Source: Proteus columbae
GTDB taxonomy: Bacteria > Pseudomonadota > Gammaproteobacteria > Enterobacterales > Enterobacteriaceae
NCBI RefSeq assembly: GCF_002777965.1
Contig: NZ_NGVR01000023.1
Location: forward strand, 186,001 to 250,000
Length of the DNA stretch: 64,000 nt
Direction: 5' to 3'
Program-made: the position numbers and the translations under genes
The notes under the pieces: generated by a model
What the model was told of the DNA's origin: nothing
What the model saw: the letters and a program-made list of their open reading frames with translations, nothing else
The model's database searches: none
Part shown: piece by piece, positions 53,828-62,705 of the stretch
Position numbering within the stretch: the stretch's first letter is position 1
Layout of the letters: each line of letters opens with the position of its first letter

Positions 53828-55027
53828 ATGCAGAACTTAAAAGCGTTGTTATTAGTGATGGTGTTATTGGGGCCTTTGGGGATCGATCTCTATTTACCGA
53901 CGATACCTGCGATTGCTCAAGATTTAGGAAGTAGTGTCTCTCTTATTCAATCAACTATCGCTTTATTTATTTTAGTCCTAGGTGTTGGGCAACTTATATC
54001 AGGGCCTTTAGTGGATAAGTTTGGTCGTAAACCTATCGCTATTGTTGGGATACTTATCTATATTGTGGGTTCTGTTATTGCAACGATTGCGACAGACTCA
54101 ACGCTTTTTATTATCTCGCGATTATTACAAGCCTCAGCAGTGTGCTGCACTTCCGTTGTTGCTTTTACCTGTGTTCGTGACTGTTTTAATGGTAATGAAG
54201 CCGCCCGCGTTTTTGGATTTTTAAATGGCACGTTAAATATTATTCCTGCATTGGCACCGCTATTAGGTGGATTATTGGCAGAATATTGGGGATGGCGTGC
54301 ACCTTTCGGGTTCTTAATTTTCTATTCAGTGCTGGTGTTGATTTTGATCACCCGCTTTTTACCAGAAACAAAGCCTGAAAATACAGCTCAATCAAAGCAA
54401 AAATTAGGTAAAACATACCTTGAGATTTTATGCAGCAAACGCTTTTTGACTTTTGCTTTAGTGAATGCGGGCACAATGGGAATGGCATTAACTTATGTGT
54501 CATTTGCCCCAATTGTATTGATGAATGATGCAAAATTATCAGCGCTGATTTTTTCTATTGTTTTTGGTGTAAATGGTTTTTGGATAATGCTTGTCAGTTT
54601 TTATGCGAACCGCGTTATTCACCGTGTCGGCAGACCTATTTGTTTGATCTTAGGGAGCGGACTAATGGGATTAGGCTGTGTGAGCTTATTAGGTAGCTTG
54701 TTGTTTATTCCTGCCGAAATGCAAAATCATTGGTTGATCTATATGCTTCCTGTCGCAAGTGCATGTGCTGGTCTTGCTTTTATTATGGGACCTGCAACAA
54801 GTTATGCGCTGGAGCCTTATTCAAAAACGGCAGGTATTGCTTCTGCATTAGTCGGTTTTATTCAAATGGCAGGTGGTGCAGCCTTTGGTTTAACGGCACT
54901 GGCTTCACCAGTACAACCGAAATTAGCGTTAGCTATTGTGATGTTACTTGGTAGTTTATTAGCGTTGAATGCTTATCGAGTAAGCCACAAAGAAGCGTTA
55001 ATAGAAAAACAGGCTACACAAGAATAG
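53828..55027 (+). CDS. MFS multidrug transporter, Bcr/CflA family
   Basis: A 399-residue carrier with 12 predicted helices. GPLGIDLYLPTIPAIAQDL in helix 1, GQLISGPLVDKFGRKPIAIVG (the loop 2-3 motif A) and the RLLQASAVCCTSVV region near helix 4 are hallmarks of the Bcr/CflA drug-efflux branch. The substrate is unknown; relatives export bicyclomycin, sulfonamides or chloramphenicol. The gene sits between rlmC and the art operon, where E. coli has artJ, so it is a local difference. It is bounded by terminators on both sides. Confidence 0.88.
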   Translation: MQNLKALLLVMVLLGPLGIDLYLPTIPAIAQDLGSSVSLIQSTIALFILVLGVGQLISGPLVDKFGRKPIAIVGILIYIVGSVIATIATDSTLFIISRLLQASAVCCTSVVAFTCVRDCFNGNEAARVFGFLNGTLNIIPALAPLLGGLLAEYWGWRAPFGFLIFYSVLVLILITRFLPETKPENTAQSKQKLGKTYLEILCSKRFLTFALVNAGTMGMALTYVSFAPIVLMNDAKLSALIFSIVFGVNGFWIMLVSFYANRVIHRVGRPICLILGSGLMGLGCVSLLGSLLFIPAEMQNHWLIYMLPVASACAGLAFIMGPATSYALEPYSKTAGIASALVGFIQMAGGAAFGLTALASPVQPKLALAIVMLLGSLLALNAYRVSHKEALIEKQATQE

Positions 55028-55055
55028 AACAAGTATTTGTTGTTTATTCAAACAT

Positions 55056-55118
55056 AAAAAACACCCCAAAGTTGGTGTCCAACGTTTGGGGTGCAGTTCA
55101 AATTGCTGGGGTGTTTTT
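55056..55118. terminator. Composite bidirectional terminator with shared arm
   Basis: CACCCCAAA (55062-55070) can pair with TTTGGGGTG (55085-55093), giving a U-tailed hairpin on the minus strand that ends the art operon. The same left arm, as AAAAACACCCC, can instead pair with GGGGTGTTTTT (55108-55118), giving a T-tailed hairpin on the plus strand that ends the MFS gene. Confidence 0.75.
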
Positions 55119-55144
55119 ATATCGACGTTTCGATTTACGTATTT

Positions 55145-55813
55145 TTAATTGCGATGTTCAAACTCTAAGGCTTTTTTCTCAATTAATCTCATTAAAAGTG
55201 TCAATATTCCGTTGATGCACAGATAAATAATCCCTGCGGCAACAAATACCATCACATCATAACTTTGGCCAAAGACTTGTCGGCTATAACCTGTTAACTC
55301 AAGCAAGGTGATGGTACTGGCAAGTGAGGTACTTTTGAATATTAATACCACTTCGTTTGAATACGATGAAAGCGCACGTTTAAATGCGTAAGGTAATATC
55401 ACTCTTGCTGTTTGTACTGGTGACATTCCTAATGCTTGGCAAGATTGCCATTGTCCTGACGGAATAGCTCTTACAGCACCATAGAAAAGTAAGGTTGAAT
55501 AAGCCGCACTATTTAATGCTAATGTAACCATTGCACAAAACCATGGTGTTGATAGTAACTCCCACATGATTGGGAAGTTTTTCAACGCAGGAAATTGCCC
55601 AGGGCCATAATAGATTAAGAAGAACTGCACTAATAAAGGCGTACCAGTAAATAAGGTAATATAAGCTTTTACTATTTGGCTAATAACCGGTGTTTTTAGT
55701 GCCAAAATAAATGTCATTAAAACCGAGAGTGTAAATGCAACCAATAGAGCTACAAACGTTAAAGAAAGGCTGGTTGGTAATCCCGGCAAAATATCAACAA
55801 TATAATCCCACAT
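55145..55813 (-). CDS. artM: Arginine ABC transporter permease ArtM
   Basis: A 222-residue inner-membrane permease, the same length as E. coli ArtM, with about five helices and the cytoplasmic EAA-like loop (QALGMSPVQTARVILPYAFKRAL) that contacts the ATPase. It pairs with ArtQ for arginine import. Its ATG overlaps the artQ stop by one base. It is the last gene of artPIQM, and the composite terminator follows. Confidence 0.95.
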   Translation of the reverse strand: MWDYIVDILPGLPTSLSLTFVALLVAFTLSVLMTFILALKTPVISQIVKAYITLFTGTPLLVQFFLIYYGPGQFPALKNFPIMWELLSTPWFCAMVTLALNSAAYSTLLFYGAVRAIPSGQWQSCQALGMSPVQTARVILPYAFKRALSSYSNEVVLIFKSTSLASTITLLELTGYSRQVFGQSYDVMVFVAAGIIYLCINGILTLLMRLIEKKALEFEHRN

Positions 55814-56517
55814 TATGAGGCACTCCGTTCAAATCGGGTCGTTCTCATTTCTAACCATTTCAGGATATATTGACTGACCAACGTAATTGCCAAATAAATC
55901 AATGCAACAATGCTATACCATGTAAAAGGTTCTTGAGTTCGGTTAGCGATACTTTGTGTTTGTAACATTAAATCATTAACGCTGATTAATGAGACTAAAG
56001 CCGTATCTTTTAATAGAACTAACCACTGATTACCCAAACCCGGTAACGCATGACGCCACATTTGAGGCATGATAAAGCGGAAGAAAATAGTAATACGACC
56101 CATACCTAATGCTTGGCCGGCTTCCCATTGTCCTGTTGGTACTGCTTTTAATGCGCCACGTAAAGTTTGTGAAGCATAAGAAGCATAAAGAAGTGAAAGG
56201 GCGATAACACCACAATAGAAAGGCAATGATTCAGTATCACCAAAATCAATTTGTAAGGTGAAAGCACCGAGATCAATCCCATCCATTAACATCATGACAC
56301 CTTGTAAGGTGCCATAATAGACAAAAAGAACCACCAGCATTTCTGGTAGTCCTCTAATTAGTGTTACCCAGCATGTTCCTAAGAAAGCAAAGGCTTTCCA
56401 TCTCGCGGATTCCCAAGCTGTAAACAGCATGGCAAGAACTAATCCGATGATAAGAGCAGAAATAGCAAGTGAGACCGTTGTGACGGCCGCACCTGCTAGA
56501 GTTGTTATTTCATTCAT
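55813..56517 (-). CDS. artQ: Arginine ABC transporter permease ArtQ
   Basis: A 234-residue permease (E. coli ArtQ 238) with five or so helices and an EAA loop, [27 protein letters not shown]-type. It forms the heterodimeric channel with ArtM. It begins 31 bases after artI and overlaps the artM start by one base, so translation is likely coupled. Confidence 0.95.
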   Translation of the reverse strand: MNEITTLAGAAVTTVSLAISALIIGLVLAMLFTAWESARWKAFAFLGTCWVTLIRGLPEMLVVLFVYYGTLQGVMMLMDGIDLGAFTLQIDFGDTESLPFYCGVIALSLLYASYASQTLRGALKAVPTGQWEAGQALGMGRITIFFRFIMPQMWRHALPGLGNQWLVLLKDTALVSLISVNDLMLQTQSIANRTQEPFTWYSIVALIYLAITLVSQYILKWLEMRTTRFERSAS

Positions 56518-56548
56518 TTATTAAGCTATTGTTGTTATTGAAATATCG

Positions 56549-57283
56549 TTATTCAAACCATTTTTTATAAATGACATCATAGGTGCCATCAGCTTTTACT
56601 TCAGCTAATGCTTTGTTTAATTTATCTTGTAAATCAGCATTACCTTTTCTTACTGCGATCGCAAGACCTGTACCAAAGTAGTTAGGATCTGCAACTTTGT
56701 CACCGACAATACCTAATTCAGGATTCTTTTTCAGCCATTCATTAACAACAGCAGTGTCACCAAAGATAGCTTCGATACGACCATTTTTAAGATCTAATAC
56801 CGCATTTTGATAACTGTCATAAGGAACAGTCTTCATCTCTTTGTGTTGTTCATTGATGAATTTCTGATGGGTTGTCCCATTCTGCACACCAATTTGCTTG
56901 CCTTTTAAGCTCGCTACATCAGAGATTTTACCTGTTACTGTGATAAATACTGCTGAGTTATCATAGTATGAATCAGTGAAATCAACTTGTTTTTGACGCT
57001 CTGGGGTAATATCAATACCTGCCATTAATGCTTCAAAACGACGGAATTTCAGACTAGGAATTAAACTATCAAATGACTGATTGGTAAAGGTACAATCAGC
57101 ATTAATTTTTGCACACATTGCATTTGCTAAATCAACATCAAATCCTACAATTTGATTATTCGCATCAATCATTTCAAATGGAGGATATGTTGCTTCAGTT
57201 GCAAAACGAATTGTCTCTTTCTCAGCCGCAGTTGCAGAAAGTGTAATACTGGTCAGAAGTGCTGCAAATAATATTTTTTTCAT
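56549..57283 (-). CDS. artI: Arginine-binding periplasmic protein ArtI
   Basis: A 244-residue solute-binding protein (E. coli ArtI 243) with a signal peptide cleaved after ATAA (residue 20). TIRFATEATYPPFEMIDANNQIVGFDVDLA is the ligand-binding family start, and the GDTAVVNEWL and FGTGLAIAVRKGN segments match ArtI. It delivers arginine, and perhaps other basic amino acids, to ArtQM. E. coli also carries artJ after artM; no second binding-protein gene is present here. Confidence 0.93.
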   Translation of the reverse strand: MKKILFAALLTSITLSATAAEKETIRFATEATYPPFEMIDANNQIVGFDVDLANAMCAKINADCTFTNQSFDSLIPSLKFRRFEALMAGIDITPERQKQVDFTDSYYDNSAVFITVTGKISDVASLKGKQIGVQNGTTHQKFINEQHKEMKTVPYDSYQNAVLDLKNGRIEAIFGDTAVVNEWLKKNPELGIVGDKVADPNYFGTGLAIAVRKGNADLQDKLNKALAEVKADGTYDVIYKKWFE

Positions 57284-57297
57284 TGTCTGATCCTGAT

Positions 57298-58026
57298 TTA
57301 GTGTGACAAGTAATTAGCAAAAGCTTCCGTTTGTGGAGCAGTGAAACGATAGTTATCGCCTTGCTCTATAATACGGCCGTTTTCCATATATACAACTTTG
57401 CTCGCGGCTTTGCGTGCAATTTCAACTTCGTGGGTCACAATAACTTGTGTAATACCCGTTTCAGAAAGCTCTTTTATAATATCAACAACTTGAGCTGTAA
57501 TTTCAGGATCTAATGCCGCCGTAGGCTCATCAAATAAGAGAACTTGAGGCTCCATCATTAATGCTCTTGCAATAGCAACACGTTGTTGCTGTCCTCCAGA
57601 TAAGTGTAGAGGAAAACGTCCTGCATAATCACTTAAACGCAAACGCTCAAGTAATTTCATTGCTTTTTCTTTGGCTTGAGGTTTTGATAAACCTAAGACA
57701 CGACAAGGTGCTTCAATTAAGTTGTCAAGAACCGTTAAATGTGGCCATAAATTGTATTGTTGAAATACCATGCCCACATTTTGGCGTAATGAACGAATTG
57801 CCTTTGCGTTAGGCTGTTGGCTAAAGTCAAAATGTAGACCCGCGATTTCTAATTCACCTGAACGTGGCATTTCTAATAAATTAAGAACTCTCATTAGTGA
57901 GCTCTTACCTGCACCACTTGGTCCTAAAAGAACCATTGTTTCACCGGCAGAGCATTCTAGATTAATATCATAGAGTGCTTGGTGCGAACCGTAGAAACAA
58001 TTTATGTTTTTTAATTGAATACTCAT
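57298..58026 (-). CDS. artP: Arginine ABC transporter ATPase ArtP
   Basis: A 242-residue ABC ATPase, the same length as E. coli ArtP. The Walker A is [11 protein letters not shown] (about residues 33-43), the signature is [15 protein letters not shown], the Walker B is [14 protein letters not shown], and the H-loop is VTHEVE. The ATG at 58026 gives the family start [13 protein letters not shown]; frames from 58047 and 58074 add unsupported residues. It is the first gene of artPIQM, below a promoter that overlaps an ARG box. Confidence 0.96.
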   Translation of the reverse strand: MSIQLKNINCFYGSHQALYDINLECSAGETMVLLGPSGAGKSSLMRVLNLLEMPRSGELEIAGLHFDFSQQPNAKAIRSLRQNVGMVFQQYNLWPHLTVLDNLIEAPCRVLGLSKPQAKEKAMKLLERLRLSDYAGRFPLHLSGGQQQRVAIARALMMEPQVLLFDEPTAALDPEITAQVVDIIKELSETGITQVIVTHEVEIARKAASKVVYMENGRIIEQGDNYRFTAPQTEAFANYLSH

Positions 58027-58059
58027 GCGTTTTTTCTGAATAGTCATTAACTGGTTCAA

Positions 58060-58088
58060 ATAATAAAACGACAAGAATAATTATGCAA
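58060..58088 (-). promoter_or_regulatory. artPIQM promoter
   Basis: Minus-strand TTGCAT (58088-58083) and TATTAT (58065-58060) with a 17-base spacer make a good sigma-70 promoter, 34 bases before the artP start codon. Confidence 0.65.
58074..58087 (-). promoter_or_regulatory. ARG box (ArgR operator) over the artP promoter
   Basis: Minus strand TGCATAATTATTCT against the ArgR core TGAAT-wwww-ATTCA: two mismatches, one in each half. It overlaps the -35 hexamer and spacer, as expected for arginine-dependent repression. Confidence 0.6.
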
Positions 58089-58138
58089 CTAAAACTGCAT
58101 AATAAAGTGGTTTTTTTACGTAAAAATGGGTAATTCGG

Positions 58139-59596
58139 CTATTCTTTTTCACTGGTAGGTGAATTTTTATCCAGTTTGTAAGCGTTAGTACTTATTGTTT
58201 TAGCCATACCTTTGAAAATAAATAAGTGCGCAGGCATCATGGCAAACCAATAAAGTAATCCACTAAATCCTGCGGGGTGCCACCAAGCACGAACATCTAT
58301 TGAACGAAGATTACCACTGTCGTGGATCGTGAAAGAGAGTCTGCCTAAACCGGGCGCTTTCATTCCAAATAACAGTGTGAGTTGTTTTTCAGGCTCAAGT
58401 TTGATCACTCGCCAACCATCGATCATATCGCCAAGTTCTAATGTTTCTCTAGATGGGCGTCCGTAAGTGACTTTATTTCCAGCGATATCATCCATAATAG
58501 CGCGTGTTTTCCATAGCGCATTACCATAGAAATAGCCTTGTTCTCCACCAATTTGTTGTACTGTATGCCAAAGGGATGCTGCGCTTGCTGGTGTGGATAC
58601 GGTGCAACCTGCATTTTTAGGGTAATAACCATAACCAGGTTTCCAGCGACTACGAACAGCCGGAGAGTAACCCCAATCTTGGTTATCTAAAGCCGCTTCT
58701 TCATCAGCGAGTGTTTCTTTTACTGCATCATCAAATTTAATTAGAAATTGAGGAATAAGTTTACGTAATGGCTCATCGTTGGCAGGGAGATCGTATTTAA
58801 GTCCTTGGATCAACTCTTTGGCAATAGAGGTGGGCACAGACGTTATCATACTGATAAATCCCGCCGAAATTAAACTTGCTGGCATCGGAATGGGGATTAG
58901 CATCCGCTTTTTACCTGAAATTTTAATAAAGCGCTCAAAAAGTGTTTGATAGCTGATGTATTCAGGACCGCCAGCATCAAAAATTCGGTGCTGATGTGTA
59001 GGGTGATGAATAATTTCCGTTAAATAGTGAATTAAATTTTTTAATGCAATAGGGGAAGACTTAGAACGAACCCAGCGAGGTGGCGTAAGAATAGGGAGGT
59101 TATAAACCATATCACGCATAATTTCAAAAGCGGCTGAACCGGGACCTACAATCATTGAGGTACGGATTTCTGTCACAGGGATGGTGCTGGTTCTTAAAAC
59201 TTCACCTGTAAGTTTTCGTGCAATAAGATGAGGAGAGTATTGTTGATCTTCATGTTGTAAGGCACTTAAAAAGATAATTTGTTGAACGCTTGAGCCTTCA
59301 AGTGCTTCAACAACATTAATGGCAGCTTGACGCTCTAGTTCAACTAAATTATGCGCATCCCCCATACTATGAACAAGATAATAGACAATATCGGTATCTT
59401 GCATCACCTTTTTAAGTGTCTCAGGATTGTGGAGATCTACAAAAATACAGCGTGTATTTCCCCAGCCTTGTGACATCATCCAGTCTATTCTACGGGCTCC
59501 CGCAGTGACTTGGTGCCCTTGTTTTATCAACGCTGGGATAAGATTTTGACCTATATGACCACTTGCACCAAGTACCAATACACGCTGTTGATTCAT
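58139..59596 (-). CDS. ybjT: YbjT, NmrA/SDR-like protein with DUF2867 domain
   Basis: A 485-residue protein (E. coli YbjT 476). An N-terminal atypical short-chain dehydrogenase domain opens with LVLGASGHIGQNLIPAL and has VHSMGDAHN and an IVGPGSAAFEIMRDMVYNLPILTPPRWV block. A C-terminal DUF2867 domain includes EPEKQLTLLFGMKAPGLGRL and ends in membrane-proximal FSGLLYWFAMMPAHLFIF. The function is unknown. The ATG at 59596 fits homologues; one at 59623 would add nine residues. It follows lysO by 52 bases and is likely in the same transcript. Confidence 0.88.
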   Translation of the reverse strand: MNQQRVLVLGASGHIGQNLIPALIKQGHQVTAGARRIDWMMSQGWGNTRCIFVDLHNPETLKKVMQDTDIVYYLVHSMGDAHNLVELERQAAINVVEALEGSSVQQIIFLSALQHEDQQYSPHLIARKLTGEVLRTSTIPVTEIRTSMIVGPGSAAFEIMRDMVYNLPILTPPRWVRSKSSPIALKNLIHYLTEIIHHPTHQHRIFDAGGPEYISYQTLFERFIKISGKKRMLIPIPMPASLISAGFISMITSVPTSIAKELIQGLKYDLPANDEPLRKLIPQFLIKFDDAVKETLADEEAALDNQDWGYSPAVRSRWKPGYGYYPKNAGCTVSTPASAASLWHTVQQIGGEQGYFYGNALWKTRAIMDDIAGNKVTYGRPSRETLELGDMIDGWRVIKLEPEKQLTLLFGMKAPGLGRLSFTIHDSGNLRSIDVRAWWHPAGFSGLLYWFAMMPAHLFIFKGMAKTISTNAYKLDKNSPTSEKE

Positions 59597-59648
59597 TGTT
59601 AATCCACTGTAAAAAGAGAACATTATTGTTCTATTGTTACTGATTTTT

Positions 59649-60551
59649 CTATGAAGTAAAGAACGCCATCAAGATTGGTGTGATTAAACTTAACACGAAT
59701 CCATGCACAATCGCTGCTGGTACAATGGCAACACCACCACTGCGTTGTAAAACAGGCAAGGTAAAGTCCATAGAAGTTGAACCACAAATTCCTAATGCTG
59801 TATTTCTATAACGATTAACAATGATCGGAATAAGCATGATTGCCGCTAATTCACGCATTAAATCATTGAAAAATGCAGTACTACCAATAACAGGGCCAAA
59901 TGCATCTGTGAGCACAATGCCCGATAATGAATACCAGCCATAACCAGATGCAATAGCTAATCCCATTTTCATCGGTAATCCCAGTAAGTAAGCAGCTAAA
60001 GCACCACCAGCAAGCGCACTAACACCCATAACAACGGCAACGGTTGTTCCTCGACGGTTGATAAGAATTTGCTTTGGGCTCATTCCGCTATTGCGTAATT
60101 GTAAACCGACTAACCAAAGTAAGAAGATAAGCGCACCTTGGCTGGCATGAGAAGCATAATGGAAAATTGACCAGCCGGTTAAACCGACAAAGAAACCCAC
60201 CACAACGACGCCACATAATTGCAGTGATTCTAGTACCATTTTTATACGTGAAGGCGGTTTGGACTGTTTATGGGCAGGGACATGCCAAGGATCTTTTTTA
60301 TCCAGTAACCATAAAAATAGTAAATTGGCACCAAATGTACATAAAAAGAAGACACTGGCATAAGAAAGAATCGAGACTAAGTTTTCACCAATATTATCTA
60401 GCATGGCTAAACTAACGCCCATTAGAAATAGGATAACGTAAACCATCGCGCTAAGTAGGCGGTTTGCCAGATGAAGTAACGGGCGATTGTTTAACTTAAT
60501 CAAATACCCTACAAAAAGCGGAAGTAGGATAATCAATAACCCTGATAGCAT
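59649..60551 (-). CDS. lysO: L-lysine exporter LysO (YbjE)
   Basis: A 300-residue inner-membrane protein (E. coli LysO 299) with about eight helices. Conserved stretches are VGLQLRNSGM, GYGWYSLSGIVLTDAFGPVIGS, AFFNDLMRELAAIMLIP and SMDFTLPVLQRSGG. LysO exports lysine and the antimetabolite thialysine, and in E. coli is controlled by ArgP. AAGGA lies eight bases before the start. No lysine riboswitch is recognisable upstream. In E. coli hcp-hcr-poxB-ltaE lie between lysO and ybjT; here these two genes are adjacent. Confidence 0.94.
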   Translation of the reverse strand: MLSGLLIILLPLFVGYLIKLNNRPLLHLANRLLSAMVYVILFLMGVSLAMLDNIGENLVSILSYASVFFLCTFGANLLFLWLLDKKDPWHVPAHKQSKPPSRIKMVLESLQLCGVVVVGFFVGLTGWSIFHYASHASQGALIFLLWLVGLQLRNSGMSPKQILINRRGTTVAVVMGVSALAGGALAAYLLGLPMKMGLAIASGYGWYSLSGIVLTDAFGPVIGSTAFFNDLMRELAAIMLIPIIVNRYRNTALGICGSTSMDFTLPVLQRSGGVAIVPAAIVHGFVLSLITPILMAFFTS

Positions 60552-60893
60552 TTCTATTCCTTACTGAGCGTGCTCAAATTATAAAATAAACTAATAACGT
60601 GAATTGGATTATAACATTTACTTATGATGTTGTGGATACAGAAATTAAGATAAGTCTAAAATATTTATTAAGGGTAATGAGCCTACCACGTTTAGGTGTA
60701 AGAGGCTTTAATTGATTGAAAAGCGAACAAAATGGGTATATATCGAATAGTTGAGTAAATTTTATTACGGCTATCTTGAACTGTGATTTAATGAAAATAT
60801 TCATTAAGTGAAATTATTAGCTGATTAAGCATAAAATGAAGGTAGGAAGAATAAAATAAAACCATAGCTTAGTCGCAACTAACGAGGGAATTT
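60552..60893. other. Divergent intergenic region lysO / ybjD
   Basis: About 340 A+T-rich bases. One compact hairpin, AGCCT (60680-60684) with AGGCT (60703-60707) and inner ACCAC/GTGT pairing, could belong to the lysO leader. No promoter hexamers stand out on the ybjD side. Confidence 0.4.
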
Positions 60894-62570
60894 ATGTATT
60901 TAGAAAGAGTGGAAATAGTTGGATTCCGTGGACTTAATCGTCTTTCATTACCTCTTGATATGAATACAGTCTTAGTGGGTGAAAATGCGTGGGGTAAAAG
61001 CTCATTACTTGATGCGTTAACACTCAGTTTGGGTATTGAAACCTATCAATATGCATTTACACCTGATGATTTCCATCGTTTGCCGAATGAGCCTGAAGAA
61101 AATGGCAAAAAAAGCCTACAAATTATTTTAACGTTTACCGAATCTCGCCCTGGACGTCATCGCTCTTTTCGTTTCCATAAAATAGCACCTGTGTGGGTTG
61201 AAAATGGTGATGATCTTAAACATATCTATTACCGTATCAGTGCTGAATTAGATGAACAGAAGAATGTGAAAACATTCCGTTATTTTCTTGATAAAGAAGG
61301 AAAGCAAATTCGCTTACCTAATGGACAAACTCAAGAAATCATTGCAGAGATAGTGAGGCTTTATCCTGTTCTTCGCTTACAAGATGCGCGTTTTGTTCGT
61401 GATCTTGCTTCTGACGTTATCGATTCTCATAATAATCCTCATCGAGAAGCGTTTAATAATAAAATGAGCGAGTTAACCAAAGCGCTAGTCAAAAATCCTG
61501 ACGAATTATCAGATGAAGATTTACGTGAAGGTCTTGATGCAATGCAACAACTGTTAGGGCACTATTTTGCAGATCACGGTTCGTTGCTGTTTAAATCTCG
61601 CTCTCGCCATCGCAAAGTCAGCGAGCCTCATGTACGTGGCTGGCATGCCTTAGAAAATATCAATAAAGTATTAGCAAAACCCAACCAGAGAAGTATTCGA
61701 TTAATTATCTTGGGAATGTTTTCTTCAATTTTACAGTCTCGTGGTAGTGTCGCGCTTGATCCTTATGCAAGACCTATCGTGATTGTTGAAAACCCAGAAA
61801 CTCGTTTACATCCTATTATGCTTTCGGTGGCTTGGGGATTACTCAATCTTTTCTCATTACAACGGATCACAACTACAAACTCAGGTGAATTACTGTCACT
61901 TGCACCATTAGAAAGTGTTTGTCGTTTAGTGCGTGATACCGATAAAGTTGCAGCTTACCGTGTTGGAGATCAGCAACTACATTCTGATGAAGAACGGCGA
62001 ATTTCATTTCATATTCGTTATAACCGACCTTCTGCGTTGTTTGCGCGTTGTTGGTTATTGGTTGAAGGTGAAACAGAAATTTGGTTAATGAACGAATTGG
62101 CAAGGCAATGTAATTATTTCTTTGAAGCAGAAGGAATTAAAGTCATTGAATTTGCTCAATGTGGACTTAAGCCATTATTAAAGTACGCAACCTATATGGG
62201 TATAGAATGGCATACTTTAGTGGATGGTGATGAAGCGGGTAAGAAATATGCCGCTACCGTTAAGGATTTTGCGTTAAAAAGCAATGACGCAGAACGCGAT
62301 AGATTAACGAAACTTCCTGCGTTAGATATGGAACACTTTTTATATAAAGAAGGCTTTCGCAATGTATATCATGATGTTGCAGGTGTGCCAGATAATGAAA
62401 AATGGCCAACTCGACGAGTGATCATTAAAGCTATTCAACGTTCATCCAAGCCTGATCTCGCACTAACGGTGGCTAATAATGCGGCTCAACGTGGAGTAGA
62501 CTCCATCCCTTCCATACTGAAAAGTATGTTCTCTCGTGTTGCATGGCTTGCAAGAGGTAAGGCGAATTAA
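60894..62570 (+). CDS. ybjD: YbjD, OLD-family ATPase/TOPRIM endonuclease-like protein
   Basis: A 558-residue protein (E. coli YbjD 552). The N-terminal SMC/ABC-like ATPase domain has the Walker A GENAWGKSS (29-37) and a VENPETRLHPIM Walker-B-like segment. The C-terminal TOPRIM domain has LVEGETEIWL (acidic residue near 390) and VDGDEAGKKYA (DxD near 440). OLD proteins are nucleases, some of them phage-defence components such as P2 Old and Gabija GajA. YbjD is a chromosomal solo member of unknown role. GAGG precedes the start. Confidence 0.9.
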   Translation: MYLERVEIVGFRGLNRLSLPLDMNTVLVGENAWGKSSLLDALTLSLGIETYQYAFTPDDFHRLPNEPEENGKKSLQIILTFTESRPGRHRSFRFHKIAPVWVENGDDLKHIYYRISAELDEQKNVKTFRYFLDKEGKQIRLPNGQTQEIIAEIVRLYPVLRLQDARFVRDLASDVIDSHNNPHREAFNNKMSELTKALVKNPDELSDEDLREGLDAMQQLLGHYFADHGSLLFKSRSRHRKVSEPHVRGWHALENINKVLAKPNQRSIRLIILGMFSSILQSRGSVALDPYARPIVIVENPETRLHPIMLSVAWGLLNLFSLQRITTTNSGELLSLAPLESVCRLVRDTDKVAAYRVGDQQLHSDEERRISFHIRYNRPSALFARCWLLVEGETEIWLMNELARQCNYFFEAEGIKVIEFAQCGLKPLLKYATYMGIEWHTLVDGDEAGKKYAATVKDFALKSNDAERDRLTKLPALDMEHFLYKEGFRNVYHDVAGVPDNEKWPTRRVIIKAIQRSSKPDLALTVANNAAQRGVDSIPSILKSMFSRVAWLARGKAN

Positions 62571-62629
62571 TTCGGATTCGCTACACTCGTGCAAGTAAGA
62601 TAAATTCATGAGATCTACACTTATTTTAT

Positions 62630-62659
62630 TTAGCTATGAGAGTAAAATCTCATAGCTAA
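62630..62659 (+). other. Hairpin upstream of macA without U run
   Basis: TTAGCTATGAGA (62630-62641) pairs with TCTCATAGCTAA (62648-62659), a perfect 12-bp stem and 6-base loop between ybjD and macA. No T run follows on either strand. It could be an operator or a leader structure. Confidence 0.5.
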
Positions 62660-62705
62660 CGCTTTGAATGATTTATTGCATCTTTATGTTTAAGAAGGAA
62701 GAATT

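Noticed and set aside
60552-60720. Lysine riboswitch upstream of lysO
   Set aside because: I looked for the conserved lysine-aptamer core and did not find it; only one small hairpin is visible.
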